Part shown: piece after piece, positions 55,798 to 64,000 of the stretch | How positions within the stretch are numbered: the first letter of the stretch is position 1 | Layout: the number at the start of each line of letters is the position of its first letter | Translations under genes and position numbers: made by a program | NCBI GenBank assembly: GCA_037367405.1 | Contig: JAZKJV010004137.1 | Location: forward strand, 372,001 to 436,000 | Source: Ottelia alismoides | Taxonomy: Eukaryota; Streptophyta; Magnoliopsida; Alismatales; Hydrocharitaceae | Length of the DNA: 64,000 nt | Direction: 5' to 3' | The notes under the pieces: model-generated | The model's database searches: none | The model's input: only the letters and a program-made list of their open reading frames with translations | Told to the model about the DNA's origin: nothing

Positions 55798-55853
55798 GGG
55801 TTTGGTTGATTGAGTCTACATACGCAACTGAACCCGTGAATGTCAGTATAGAC
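55798..55853 (+). promoter_or_regulatory. Predicted H-type RNA pseudoknot in E8 leader
   Basis: GGGTTTGGTTG (55798-55808) pairs over all 11 positions (two G-U) with CAACTGAACCC (55825-55835). The loop GTCTACA (55814-55820) pairs at 6 of 7 positions with TATAGAC (55847-55853). The gag ATG at 55896 is 42 nt further. Confidence 0.68.
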
Positions 55854-55895
55854 AATCATATCTTCAGTCTACAACCCTAGTCTTCTATTATCATC

Positions 55896-57116
55896 ATGTC
55901 AGAAAGCAAGGCAGATATTCCATCTACAGGCGCCTTCAGACGTCCTGCGCCTATTGTGAAGATGGACGGATCAAATTACGAACTGTGGGCAATGCAGTTC
56001 ATGAGTATGATGAAATCGACCGGTAAGAAGCACATTCTTATTGAGGAAGAGCCTGCTGAGAAGATTGGGGTCAACGCCTCATGGGAGGCAGATGATGCGT
56101 ACGCCAAGGTTTGGCTATCTGGAACATTAGCAATTGAGATTGCAAATGATATTCTCCATCAGCCCACTGCAAAAGCAATGTGGGATATTCTGGCTGCTAC
56201 CTAATCACAGGCGAAGAATAAGATCAAGATTCTACAACTCCAACATGGCATCTTTACAATCAAGCAGAATGGACGGCCTCTACACTCATTATACACGACT
56301 TTACGTGGAATGTTTGAGAAGCTTTACAGCTTCATGCCTCTCACAGCCACTCCTGAGCAACAGAAAACCTACCGTAATGCAACTGTGGTTGGTGTATTCC
56401 TGGCAACCCTTGATCCAGAGTACGAGGCAGCAAGTTCCCAGATCTTGGCAGATTCCATTATTCCCCCGATGGAGGAAGCCTTTTACAGACTGAGTTGTAT
56501 TACTGTTCCTTCATCTACTGCCAATCAGACCGCCTCAGCTATGGCAGCATCTCGAGGTCGTGGGGGTCATCATCAGTTCCGTGGTCGAGGACCTCGAGGC
56601 AGAGGGAGTCGTGTTCGGCTATCATGCACTTTCTGCCACCGTTCTGGACATACCGAGGACACATGCTATTCCAAACATGGATTTCTTGCGTCTGCACGAG
56701 TAGCCGAACAAATCAAACCTCCATCTACCTCCTCTATGGATCAGCGATTTGATCATCTTGTAGCTCGTCTGAGGGGTATTATTCCTCAATCCGATCCTGT
56801 TACATCAGCGCCTGCCTCTGAGAGTCATTCTGACGTTGCTACTTCTGCATCCACCAATACCTCAGGTAGTACTTATGCATTCACTAGCAGTAGTGGATCT
56901 GATACTTTAGAGTGGATTATGGACTCTGGTACCACACATCATCTGTGTGGTGATCGAGGTCTACTTACAGCCTACCGACAGATTCCTCCAGGTCGTACTG
57001 TGGTTATTGCTAATGGGACGCACTCCCCGATTACTGGTCAGGTGGAGATTAACCTGACACCATCTATACACCTCAAGAATGTGCTGCGCGCACCTGATTT
57101 TTCTATGAATTTGTAA
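55896..57116 (+). pseudogene. E8 gag and protease
   Basis: MSESKADIPSTGAFRRPAPI start, NYELWAMQFMSMMKS. TAA at 56202-56204 interrupts after DILAAT, then the same frame continues to 57116. Zinc knuckle CTFCHRSGHTEDTC is intact. Protease WIMDSGTTHHLCGD keeps DSG. It ends at TAA 57114-57116 within SMNL-SIS. Only nonsense changes, no frameshift, in this part. Confidence 0.92.
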
Positions 57117-58440
57117 TCCATTAGCCAAATTACAAAGGATTTACATTGTCGAGCAATTTTTGATCCATTTTCTCTCATTTTTCAGGACATCCCTACGGGC
57201 AACGTGATTGGGCGTGGCTATAAGCAGGGTGGCCTATATCGCCTCAGTCGGACACTATATGCTGGAATCTCCTCTCTTCCTGCTGGACATGCCTCTCCAT
57301 TCATGTGGCACTTGCGCTTTGGCCATCTACCGCTTCAGAAATTGTGTCGTGTTTTACCTCAGGTTTCACCTCACACGTCCATCCAATGTGAGGCTTGTCA
57401 GTTGGGAAAGCATCATCGGTCTACCTTTCCCAGTCGTCAGAGTCGGAGTAGTAGCTCTAAGTTTGAGTTGTTTCACGTTGATATCTGGGGTCTTAGTCGT
57501 GTTCTTGATCATCAGGGACACATGTTTTATATGGTCATTGTGGATGATTTTTCTCGTGTATCTTGGGTCTTTTTATTAAAGAATAAATCTGAAGCTGGGA
57601 ATATTATCATAAATCTCATGAATGAAGTTCGTAATATCTTTTCTGCATCTGTAAAGATTGTGAGAAGTGATAATGCCTTGGAATTTTGTACTCATACTCT
57701 CTCAAATTATTTTTCAACATAAGGATTATCCACCAAATATCATGTGCCTATACTTCCCAACAAAATGGAGTTGCAGAAAGGAAGCATCGTCATTTGCTTG
57801 ATGCCACCAAGACGCTTCTTATACAGAGGCATGCTCCTCATTCTTTCTGGGGTGATGTTGTCCTAACGGCATGTTATCTCATTAATCGCATGTTGTCGTA
57901 TGTCTTAGGTGAGAAGATTCCTTTCTCCCTAGTTTTTCCTGAAAAAGAATTTTCTCTCTTACCCCACGTGTGTTTGACTCGGTAGCCTTTGTCCACCAGT
58001 TGTCTCCAGGTATTGACAAGCTCTCTCTTAGGGTTGTCAAGTGTGTTTTCGTCGGGTACTCCAGGATACAAAAAGGGTACAGGTGTTATGATCCGTTGTG
58101 CAGGAAATACTTTGTTAGTGTTGATGCACCCTTTTTGAGTCTGTTATGTACTTCTCTCCTGCAGGTGATCGGTTGGTATCTTCAGACACTGATGAAGCCA
58201 TATACATGCCACCACCACCACCACCTCCACCACTACCTCCATCACATGCACCTCTTGTTACAGTTCCTGTTCCCCCATTACCACTCCATTATACCCGTCG
58301 GCCAGCTTCTGCTCATGGTCACCGCTCATCATCTAGCTCGTCTGAGGTATGTTATGAGAATATAATCTCTAATGATGGATCTAATGATTTACCTGAGCAG
58401 GCTGTGTTACAGAGGAGGATGAGGTGCAAGTGATTTAGGT
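57117..58440 (+). pseudogene. E8 GAG-pre-integrase, integrase and linker
   Basis: Frame 57204-57722: [38 protein letters not shown]. After TAA and a 1-nt loss near 57723, frame 57686-57985 has [19 protein letters not shown] further shift near 57965 leads to [17 protein letters not shown], and another near 58130 to MYFSPAGDRLV with a Pro-rich linker ([12 protein letters not shown]). The D, D, E residues are present but in separate frames. Confidence 0.9.
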
Positions 58441-60110
58441 CTACATATTGCGCTTCGGAAACAGAAGCGTAGCTGCGTGTCATATCCTATAGCATCCACG
58501 GTTTCTTTTGATCGTTTATCTGGTGAAATCAGGAGCTTTGCCATTACACTATCTGTTGTGGATATTTTACGAAATTACCAAGATGCATTGAAGGACAGTA
58601 GATGGCGTTTAGCTATGGAAGAAGAGATGGTTGCTCTTCAGTCAAGAGGTACTTGGAGCCTTGTCCTTGCACCTACCGGTGTGTCTACAGTGAGTTGTAA
58701 GTGGGTCTTCACAGTTAAGCAGAATGCCGATGGCAGCATTGACAGATACAAGGCACGTCTGGTTGCTCATGGGTTTACACAGACATATGGGGTGGATTAC
58801 CTTGATACATTCTCGCCGGTTGCTCGCCATTCCACCTTACAGATCCTTCTTTCTGTTGTGGTTACTCGTGATTGGCCATTATTCCAATTAGATGTTAAGA
58901 ATGCATTTTTATATGGTGACTTGCAGGAGGAAGTCTACATGCAACAGCCCCCTGATTTTGCTGTTGAGGGGGAGTATTCTAAGGTGTGTAGACTTCATAA
59001 GGCCATCTATGGCCTTAAGCAGAGCTCTAAAGCTTGGTTTCAGAAGCTCTCAGACTTGTTTGAAAAACAGGGGTACAAACGTTCCAATGCAGATAATTCC
59101 CTGTTTATACATAAAACATCTAGAGGTATTATTGCAGTTATGATGTATGTAGATGATATCCTGATTACAGGTGACGATGGACAAGGAATTCGGAGGGGGA
59201 AAGAAATGTTGGGCCGTGAGTTTGTCACCAAGGATCTTGGAGTCCTTATATATTTTCCGGGACTGGAGTTCGCCAGAAATCCACATGGACTTGTAATGAC
59301 CTAGAGGAAATATGTCACTGACCTGCTGACTGAAATAGGAATGCGTGGATGCCGACCGGCCACTACACCTATGGATCCGAGCATGAAATTATATGATGAT
59401 GACACTGATGAGGTGGATAGGATAGGAGAAGATACAGAGAACTGACGGGAAAACTTCTTTATGTTACCATTACCAGAGCTGATATTTCTTTTGTTGTTAG
59501 TCGGGTGAGCTAGTTCATGGAGCAACCACGTCAGGTACATATGGATGCTATACATATGATACTCAGGTATCTTAAATCATCTCCAGGTGCAGGTCTATTG
59601 TTTAAGAAAGACAAGGAGATTGTTATCTCAACATGTGCAGATGCAGACTACGCAGGATGTCCGAGGGATAGGAAGTCCACCACTAGATTTGTTGTATATG
59701 TTGGAAACTCTCTTGTCTCATGGAGAAGTAAGAAGCAAAATGTTGTAGCCAGATCCTGTGCTGAGTCTGAATATAGGGCTATGGCCCAGGTTAGTACAGA
59801 AATGATATGGGTGAAAGCTGTTCTTACAGATCTATATATAGAAGTCCCCCTTCCTATGGCGTTGGAATGTGACAATAAAGCACATATATTTATTGCCAAT
59901 AATCTAGTATTTCATGAACGAACCAAGCACATTGAGGTTGATTGTCGCTATATACGAGATATGATTCAGAAGGGGTTTTATTTCTACATCTCATGTTAGC
60001 TCAGGGGACCAAACTGCAGATATCTTTACCAAGGCGTTACTGAGAGGGCCATTCTAGAAGTGCTCGTCCAAGCTGAGCATGATCAACATCTATGCTCCAT
60101 CTTGAGGGGG
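58441..60110 (+). pseudogene. E8 RT and RNase H
   Basis: Frame 58477-59304: [66 protein letters not shown] (YVDD kept), ending at TAG in GLVMT-RKY. Several short shifts and stops from 59305 to 59516. RNase H in 59517-59999: [29 protein letters not shown] shift near 59985 precedes the C-terminal codons (SMINIYAPS type). Confidence 0.92.
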
Positions 60111-60112
60111 AG

Positions 60113-60267
60113 TGTAGAGATATATTTTATGTTATTTTATGCTATGTGTATTGTTTCATATTTTCTATATTCTTATGGACTCTTGATGAAATTTACCCAT
60201 AGGCTACTCCCCTATATAAAAGAGCCTAGGGTGTATGGAATAAACAAGTCTCTTATTTTTACCAACA
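60113..60267 (+). repeat. E8 3' LTR
   Basis: 155 bp, TGTAGAGATATATT to ACCAACA, followed by the TSD ACCAC. Confidence 0.95.
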
Positions 60268-60272
60268 ACCAC

Positions 60273-60962
60273 GATACGGAGTAGGGTTCCCCCTACCACG
60301 AGATGCAACCATGGCTGATGATGTCTGAGACTGCACATTACCACCAGAGGATATAGATAGCCTACTCAGTCTGTGATATGCCTCCTCCATTGGAGGTATG
60401 GTAGCATCTGTAAGAATCTAGGAGCGAGTTGAGTCGTATTCAGGATCAAGGGCCGCTAGAAAGACCCCGGTCATCACAGAGTCTCTGTAATCCTTGAGCT
60501 GCTCTGGCGCAGCAGTCAAGGGAATGTAGTCGTGTAACTTCTCAAACATGCTCCTCAAAGAAGTGTAGAGGGTATGGAGGGGTTGATCATTCTGCTTCGA
60601 CATAAAGATATCATGTTGGAGCTGCAATATCTTCGACTCATTCTTCACTGGAGAGTATGTCACAACGAGAATGTCTCACATAGCCTTTGCAGTAGGTTGG
60701 CTCAGTATATCATTTGTTATCTTTGTATACAAAGTCCCGGATAGTCATACACGTGCGTAGGCATCGTTTGCCTCCTATGAGGCATTTATCCCAGTCTTGT
60801 CATTTGGCTCTTCCACCGTGAGGATGTGCTTCTTGCCATTACACTGCATCAGACTCATGAACTGCATGGCCCACAGGTTGTAGTTTGTTCCATCCATCTT
60901 AACGATGGGGGCTGGACTTTGAAGGCCCCCGGGGATGGAACATCAGCTTTGTTGTCAACCAT
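60273..60962 (-). pseudogene. E7 gag N-terminal part
   Basis: Starts MVDNKADVPSPGAFK at 60962, with a shift near 60917, then NYNLWAMQFMSLMQ and stops where Trp is expected (INAS-EANDAYARV, V-LSGTL). The open part 60663-60418 reads SKILQLQHDIFMSKQNDQPL and GVFLAALDPEYDSTRS, and then MEEAYHRLSRL up to the E8 insertion. The start is set by the first ATG after the pseudoknot and by similarity to the other Gag starts. Confidence 0.85.
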
Positions 60963-61008
60963 GATGACAACTATCATCAAGACTGAGACTGCAACAAATA
61001 AGACTTGC

Positions 61009-61066
61009 GTCTACACTGACATATAGGAAGATATTGTGGATGTAGACTCATACCACAACCTCTTCC
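61009..61066 (-). promoter_or_regulatory. Predicted H-type RNA pseudoknot in E7 leader
   Basis: Minus strand GGAAGAGGTTGTGG (61066-61053) pairs at 13 of 14 positions with CCACAATATCTTCC (61039-61026). The loop GTCTACA (61047-61041) pairs perfectly with TGTAGAC (61015-61009) 10 nt beyond. The gag ATG at 60962 is 46 nt further. Confidence 0.7.
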
Positions 61067-61099
61067 ATTCTTTGAAGACATCTTTGGGTGACTAGGGTG

Positions 61100-61434
61100 T
61101 TTTAGATGATCACGACACACCCTAGGTACCCAAGAACATGGTGTAGAACCTCTACTGGCGGCGGTGGCGCAAGGGCAGGGATCACACGACCCTCACGATC
61201 GGTGGGGCAAGCCGCACATGATGCGGCACACAAGGGCGCGGGCGGTGCTGGAGACGTGCAGGCGGCGTTGGCGGCAAGCAGCGACGCGTAGGCAGCGCAG
61301 GCAGTAATGCGAGCCAGCGCATGCGGCCTGCGTGGCACGAGCGACGCGGGCAGCACGGGCGATGCAGGCGGCGCTCGCTAGCGTTTTTGGTGGGGGCTAT
61401 GCCTCTAGAGCACAGGTTTCGATCTAGGATCGTC
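61100..61434 (-). other. E7 GC-rich 5' leader
   Basis: GGCGGCG, GGCGTTGGCGG and GCGACGCGGGCAG type repeats. No gene; the two ORF-like frames are composition artefacts. Confidence 0.75.
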
Positions 61435-61446
61435 GCTCTGATACCA
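61435..61446 (-). promoter_or_regulatory. E7 primer binding site (initiator-Met tRNA)
   Basis: Minus strand TGGTATCAGAGC directly after the 5' LTR. Confidence 0.95.
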
Positions 61447-61586
61447 TGTAAAAGGAAAAATGAAAGTCATATTCCTCATAGCCCTAAAACCCTCTTATAT
61501 ACGAGAAAGGCTCTAGGGAGAAATTACATGAAGAAGACGGAAAAACTAGAGATATAAATAAAGACATGTATAGAATTCTCTCAACA
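61447..61586 (-). repeat. E7 5' LTR
   Basis: 140 bp, TGTAAAAGG...CTCAACA. The inverted repeat around the TATA core is degraded here (CCCTAAAACC/GGCTCTAGGG). Confidence 0.93.
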
Positions 61587-61721
61587 GTTATCATAAGTCA
61601 TGTGAAACATATTGCAGATGGTTCTCTAACTTCTAGTGGACTCTTTGAATTGTGCATTGATGAATGTGTCATGGATGTTATAGCCACTAGTAATAAAAAT
61701 AATAACAACCTCAAGCAATCC

Positions 61722-61760
61722 AACAACAACAACAAAGCCTTTTCCCAAACTTAAGTAGGG
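61722..61760 (-). mobile_element. 39 bp RTE-type 3' tail insertion with 15 bp target duplication
   Basis: Plus strand AACAACAACAACAAAGCC, then TTTTCCCAAACTTAAGTAGGG, is the complement of a plant RTE 3' end with a TTG-repeat tail. It is flanked by the perfect 15 bp direct repeat AACCTCAAGCAATCC (61707-61721, 61761-61775). It interrupts H2 between NNNNLKQS and the repeated LKQSREDKKH. Confidence 0.78.
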
Positions 61761-62333
61761 AACCTCAAGCAATCCAGAGAGGATAAAAAACATTTAGCCA
61801 TGATTTGACATCAAAGGCTTGGTCATTTATCTATTGATAGGATCAATAAATTGGTAAAAGGTGGACAACGTTTATTTACTTGCAAACATTACGTTCGAGG
61901 TAAAATGTCCAGAGCACCCTTCCGAAATAAGGGTACATGATGCAAAGATATACTTGACCTAATACATACGATGTATTTGGCCTCTTCAGCACTGCGACTC
62001 GAAAGAGATATTGATATTATTTGATGTTCAATTATGAACATTTGCGATAAGGGTTTATCTTCCTATTATGTAATAAGTCTGGAACCTTTGAAAAGTTCAA
62101 AGAATTCATGGCTTTGGTTGAGAACCAAACCGATAGGAAGATTAAATAGATTCGATTTGATCGAAGTGGCGAGTACATCTCAGATGAATTCAAAGAATAT
62201 CTTAAAGAGAGGAATTGTATCCAATCTCACTCCTCCTAGAACTCCATAACTAAATGGTGTTGTTGAAAGTTGCAACAGGACCATTATGGATATGGTCCGA
62301 TCAATGATGAGTAAAGCACAATTATCTCTTAGT

Positions 62334-62549
62334 CATGGAAGGTCGTATCAATATCGATATCGTTTCTATATCGTATCGATACGATATTTCGACGATATAT
62401 CGCCGAAATATCGCCCATATCGACGAGCCTTTGTGAAAAAAATGCCTGGAAATCGGGATATATCGCCATATCGGTGACCATATCGGTCTCATGTCAATAT
62501 CGATATATCGGCGATATATCGCCGATATATCGCGATATCTCCTTCCATG
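62334..62549 (+). mobile_element. MITE-3, hAT-like, in H2 integrase
   Basis: 216 bp with terminal CATGGAAGG inverted repeats and a perfect 8 bp TSD CTCTTAGT (62326-62333, 62550-62557). The interior is built from CGATATATCG and ATATCGCC palindromic motifs. Removing it restores the integrase reading order (SKAQLSL then FGEYTIEIAIDILNK). Confidence 0.85.
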
Positions 62550-63136
62550 CTCTTAGTTTCGGGGAATATACAATAGAGATTGCAATAGATATCCTTAATA
62601 AGATTCCTAGAATATATGTTCCCAAAACCCCTCATAAGCTTTAATTCACAACCAAGCTCAGTGTTAGACACTTGAGGATTTGGGGTTGCTTGGCATATGC
62701 CAAGAACATGGGCGCAAGTAAGCTAGAATCTCGCACCAGAGAGTTCTACTACATCAGGTATGTAAAAGATGGTATTCGATACCAACTTCACGACCCTGAG
62801 ACTCAAAAGGTATTCGTCTATGGGGATGTGAAATTGTTAGAGGATGACTTCCTTAAAAATCAAAACAAGAATGAAGTAAAGGGATTCATGGAATCTTCTG
62901 AGAATACCGAGATTCCTGAGCCAGAAACTAAAGAAGTAAATGAAGATGAAACACCCGCACTTCTTCGAAGGAGTTCGAGGGTGGCTATGCCACTTGGAAG
63001 GTATGGATTCCATGTGTCAAGACAGTCTGACAATGATCCAACTTCATTTGATGAAGCACTCGCGGATCATGACATGGATAGATGGATGCTAGCTATGAAC
63101 TCTGAAATATACTCCATGCACAAGAATGGTGTGTGA

Positions 63137-64000
63137 TCATAGAGGATCCACCTGAGGGCATAAAATCTATTAGGTGTAAATAGATCTTCAAGAGAAAGAG
63201 GGGACTTGATGGGAAGGTAGAGACCTTCAAGGCACGGCTCGTAGCCAAGGGCTACACAGAGAGAAGACATCGACTACAATGAGACATTCTCTCATGTGAT
63301 CATGCTTGAGTCCATAAGAGCACTGCTAGGTATAGATGCACATCATGATTATGACATCTGATAGATGGACGTCAAGACTACATTCCTCAATGGATATCTC
63401 AAGGAGGATATCTATATGGAGTATCCACAAGACTTCATAACTGAGGAAGGCAAAGTGTGTAAGCTGAAGAAATCCATCTCTTGGCTCAAACATGCTTCTC
63501 GTAGTTGTAACATCAGATTTATGAAATCATAAAGAGTTATGATTTCGTTTAGAATCCCGATATACCATGTGTATACAAGAAGCTCGGTAGGAGCGTCATT
63601 ATGTTTATCGTGCTTTACGTAGATGACATCCTTATCATTGGAAATGATACAGGAATGATTATTAGTGTTAAGGTCTGACTATCACAAACCTTTGAGATGA
63701 AAGATCTTGGAGAAGCCTCTTATATCTTGGATCTCAAGCTGTTCAAAAACAGAGAAAAGAGGCTTTTGGAATTGTTTCAACGTGGATACATTAAAAAGAT
63801 CTTGGAACGATTCCATATGGAAAATTCCAAGAAAGGCTTCCTTGCCTTAAGGCATGGCATACACCCATCTAAAGGAACGGCTCCTCAAAGTGTTGAGAAT
63901 AAGAAAGCCATAGCTGAATGCCCTTATGCATCAGTTGTGGGAAGCCTAATGTATGTCATGATGTGCACAAGGTCAGATATCTGTCATGCATTGGGAGTGG
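63137..64000 (+). pseudogene. H2 reverse transcriptase, continuing past the window
   Basis: IRCK-IFKRKRGLDGKVETF, VAKGYTERR, a shift, DYNETFSHVIMLESIRALLG, two stops, MDVKTTFLNGYLKEDIYMEY, KVCKLKKSISWLKHASR. The catalytic box in VLYVDDILIIGNDTG is intact, then MKDLGEASYILDLKLFKNRE and CPYASVVGSLMYVMMCTRSD. The RT type differs from E1/E2 (KTAFLNG versus KNAFLYG), placing family D in another copia lineage. Stops and shifts make it non-functional. Confidence 0.88.

Larger units (their letters stand above)
55195..60267 (+). mobile_element. E8: complete but mutated Ty1/copia retrotransposon inside E7 gag
   Basis: 5,073 bp, 155 bp LTRs (55195-55349, 60113-60267) with about 8 differences, TSD ACCAC (55190-55194, 60268-60272). 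Same family as E1 and E2. PBS-like AGGTATCAGAGC at 55350, GC-rich leader, pseudoknot, gag and pol in order, polypurine tract CTTGAGGGGGAG before the 3' LTR. Confidence 0.95.
51526..61586 (-). mobile_element. E7: Ty1/copia retrotransposon, interrupted by E8
   Basis: LTRs 51526-51669 and 61447-61586, TSD GTTAT (51521-51525, 61587-61591). Without E8 it is about 5 kb. Gag is split at 55194/60268; reading across the E8 target site (ACCAC) gives an uninterrupted RGRG-rich stretch before the zinc knuckle. The LTRs differ at many positions and by small indels, so it is older than E8 and E2. Confidence 0.94.
61592..63136 (+). pseudogene. H2 GAG-pre-integrase, integrase and linker
   Basis: Resumes after E7 with ISHVKHIADGSLTSSGLFEL, HQRLGHLSIDRINKLVKGG and CKHYVRGKMSR (zinc-binding pairs partly kept). 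Integrase core in pieces with stops: VASTSQMNS, LNGVVESCNRTIMDMVRSMM, then MITE-3, then EIAIDILNKIPR. The open frame 62672-63136 covers RIWGCLAYAKNMGASKLESR, YIRYVKDGIRYQLHDPETQK, EPETKEVNEDETP, RRSSRVAMPLGRYGF, ADHDMDRWMLAM, close to the E6 linker. Decayed. Confidence 0.87.
36391..64000 (+). mobile_element. H2: decayed family D Ty1/copia element, host of E9, C2 and E7, running off the window
   Basis: Plus-strand copia coding pieces at 36391-37476, 48139-48592, 51478-51525 and 61592-64000 join in order across the insertions: gag, zinc knuckle, protease, GAG-pre-integrase, integrase, RT. Each insertion is bracketed by a 5 bp duplication of H2 sequence. The 5' end is rearranged (an integrase piece precedes gag) and no 5' LTR is visible. 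Confidence 0.85.

Noticed and set aside
62340..62545. CGATATATCG array as a centromeric or satellite repeat
   Set aside because: It is a single 216 bp unit with terminal inverted repeats and a target duplication.
1..64000. tRNA, rRNA or microRNA genes
   Set aside because: The only tRNA-like matches are the 12-base primer binding sites complementary to initiator-Met tRNA. No full tRNA or rRNA was seen.

Overview
This is plant nuclear DNA, judged from the transposable elements: Ty1/copia and Ty3/gypsy LTR retrotransposons primed by initiator-Met tRNA, L1 and RTE LINE remnants, and hAT-like MITEs. Nothing identifies a species. Almost all of the 64 kb is nested transposons. The only host-gene sequence I recognise is one exon-like piece of a DHHC palmitoyltransferase (S-acyltransferase) gene at 6962-7366 on the minus strand.

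Layout, using labels of my own. E1 (1-6645, +) is the 3' end of a copia element whose 3' LTR is split by E2 (1429-6571, -). E2 is young: its LTRs differ at 1 of 145 positions. Then come an older copia LTR remnant (E12), the palmitoyltransferase exon, and a complete but inactivated Tekay-like gypsy element G1 (7497-16559, +, TSD CGTAT) with a MITE in its 5' LTR. From 16565 to 22036 lie LINE debris (L1, RTE), a non-coding LTR element C1 (18781-21499, TSD TAAAC) inserted in the RTE reverse transcriptase, and a gag scrap of copia family D (H1). Next are E5 (22037-26976, -, TSD GTAGT) and E6 (26986-31671, -, family D with a 2.5 kb LTR, truncated). E10 (31672-32310, -) and E11 (32311-36390, +) are two half-elements fused head to head, with a MITE inside E11. 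From 36391 to the window end runs one decayed plus-strand family D element, H2. It is interrupted by E9 (37477-48133, -), C2 (48593-51472, -), and E7 (51526-61586, -), which itself holds E8 (55195-60267, +). H2 also carries a tiny RTE-tail insertion and a third-type MITE.

Exact target-site duplications and reading frames that resume across insertions fix the nesting order in most places. No pol gene here is intact. E2 comes closest, with two nonsense codons and one frameshift.

The most interesting signal is a predicted H-type pseudoknot about 42-46 nt upstream of the gag AUG in all four copia elements whose leader is present (E2, E5, E7, E8). Its first stem differs in sequence between elements but stays paired. 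Its second stem (GTCTACA with TGTAGAC or near-complements) and the spacings are conserved. Other signals are palindromes centred on the LTR TATA box, unrelated GC-rich leaders at the same place in each copia element, and four short 8-bp-TSD elements built from short repeated motifs.
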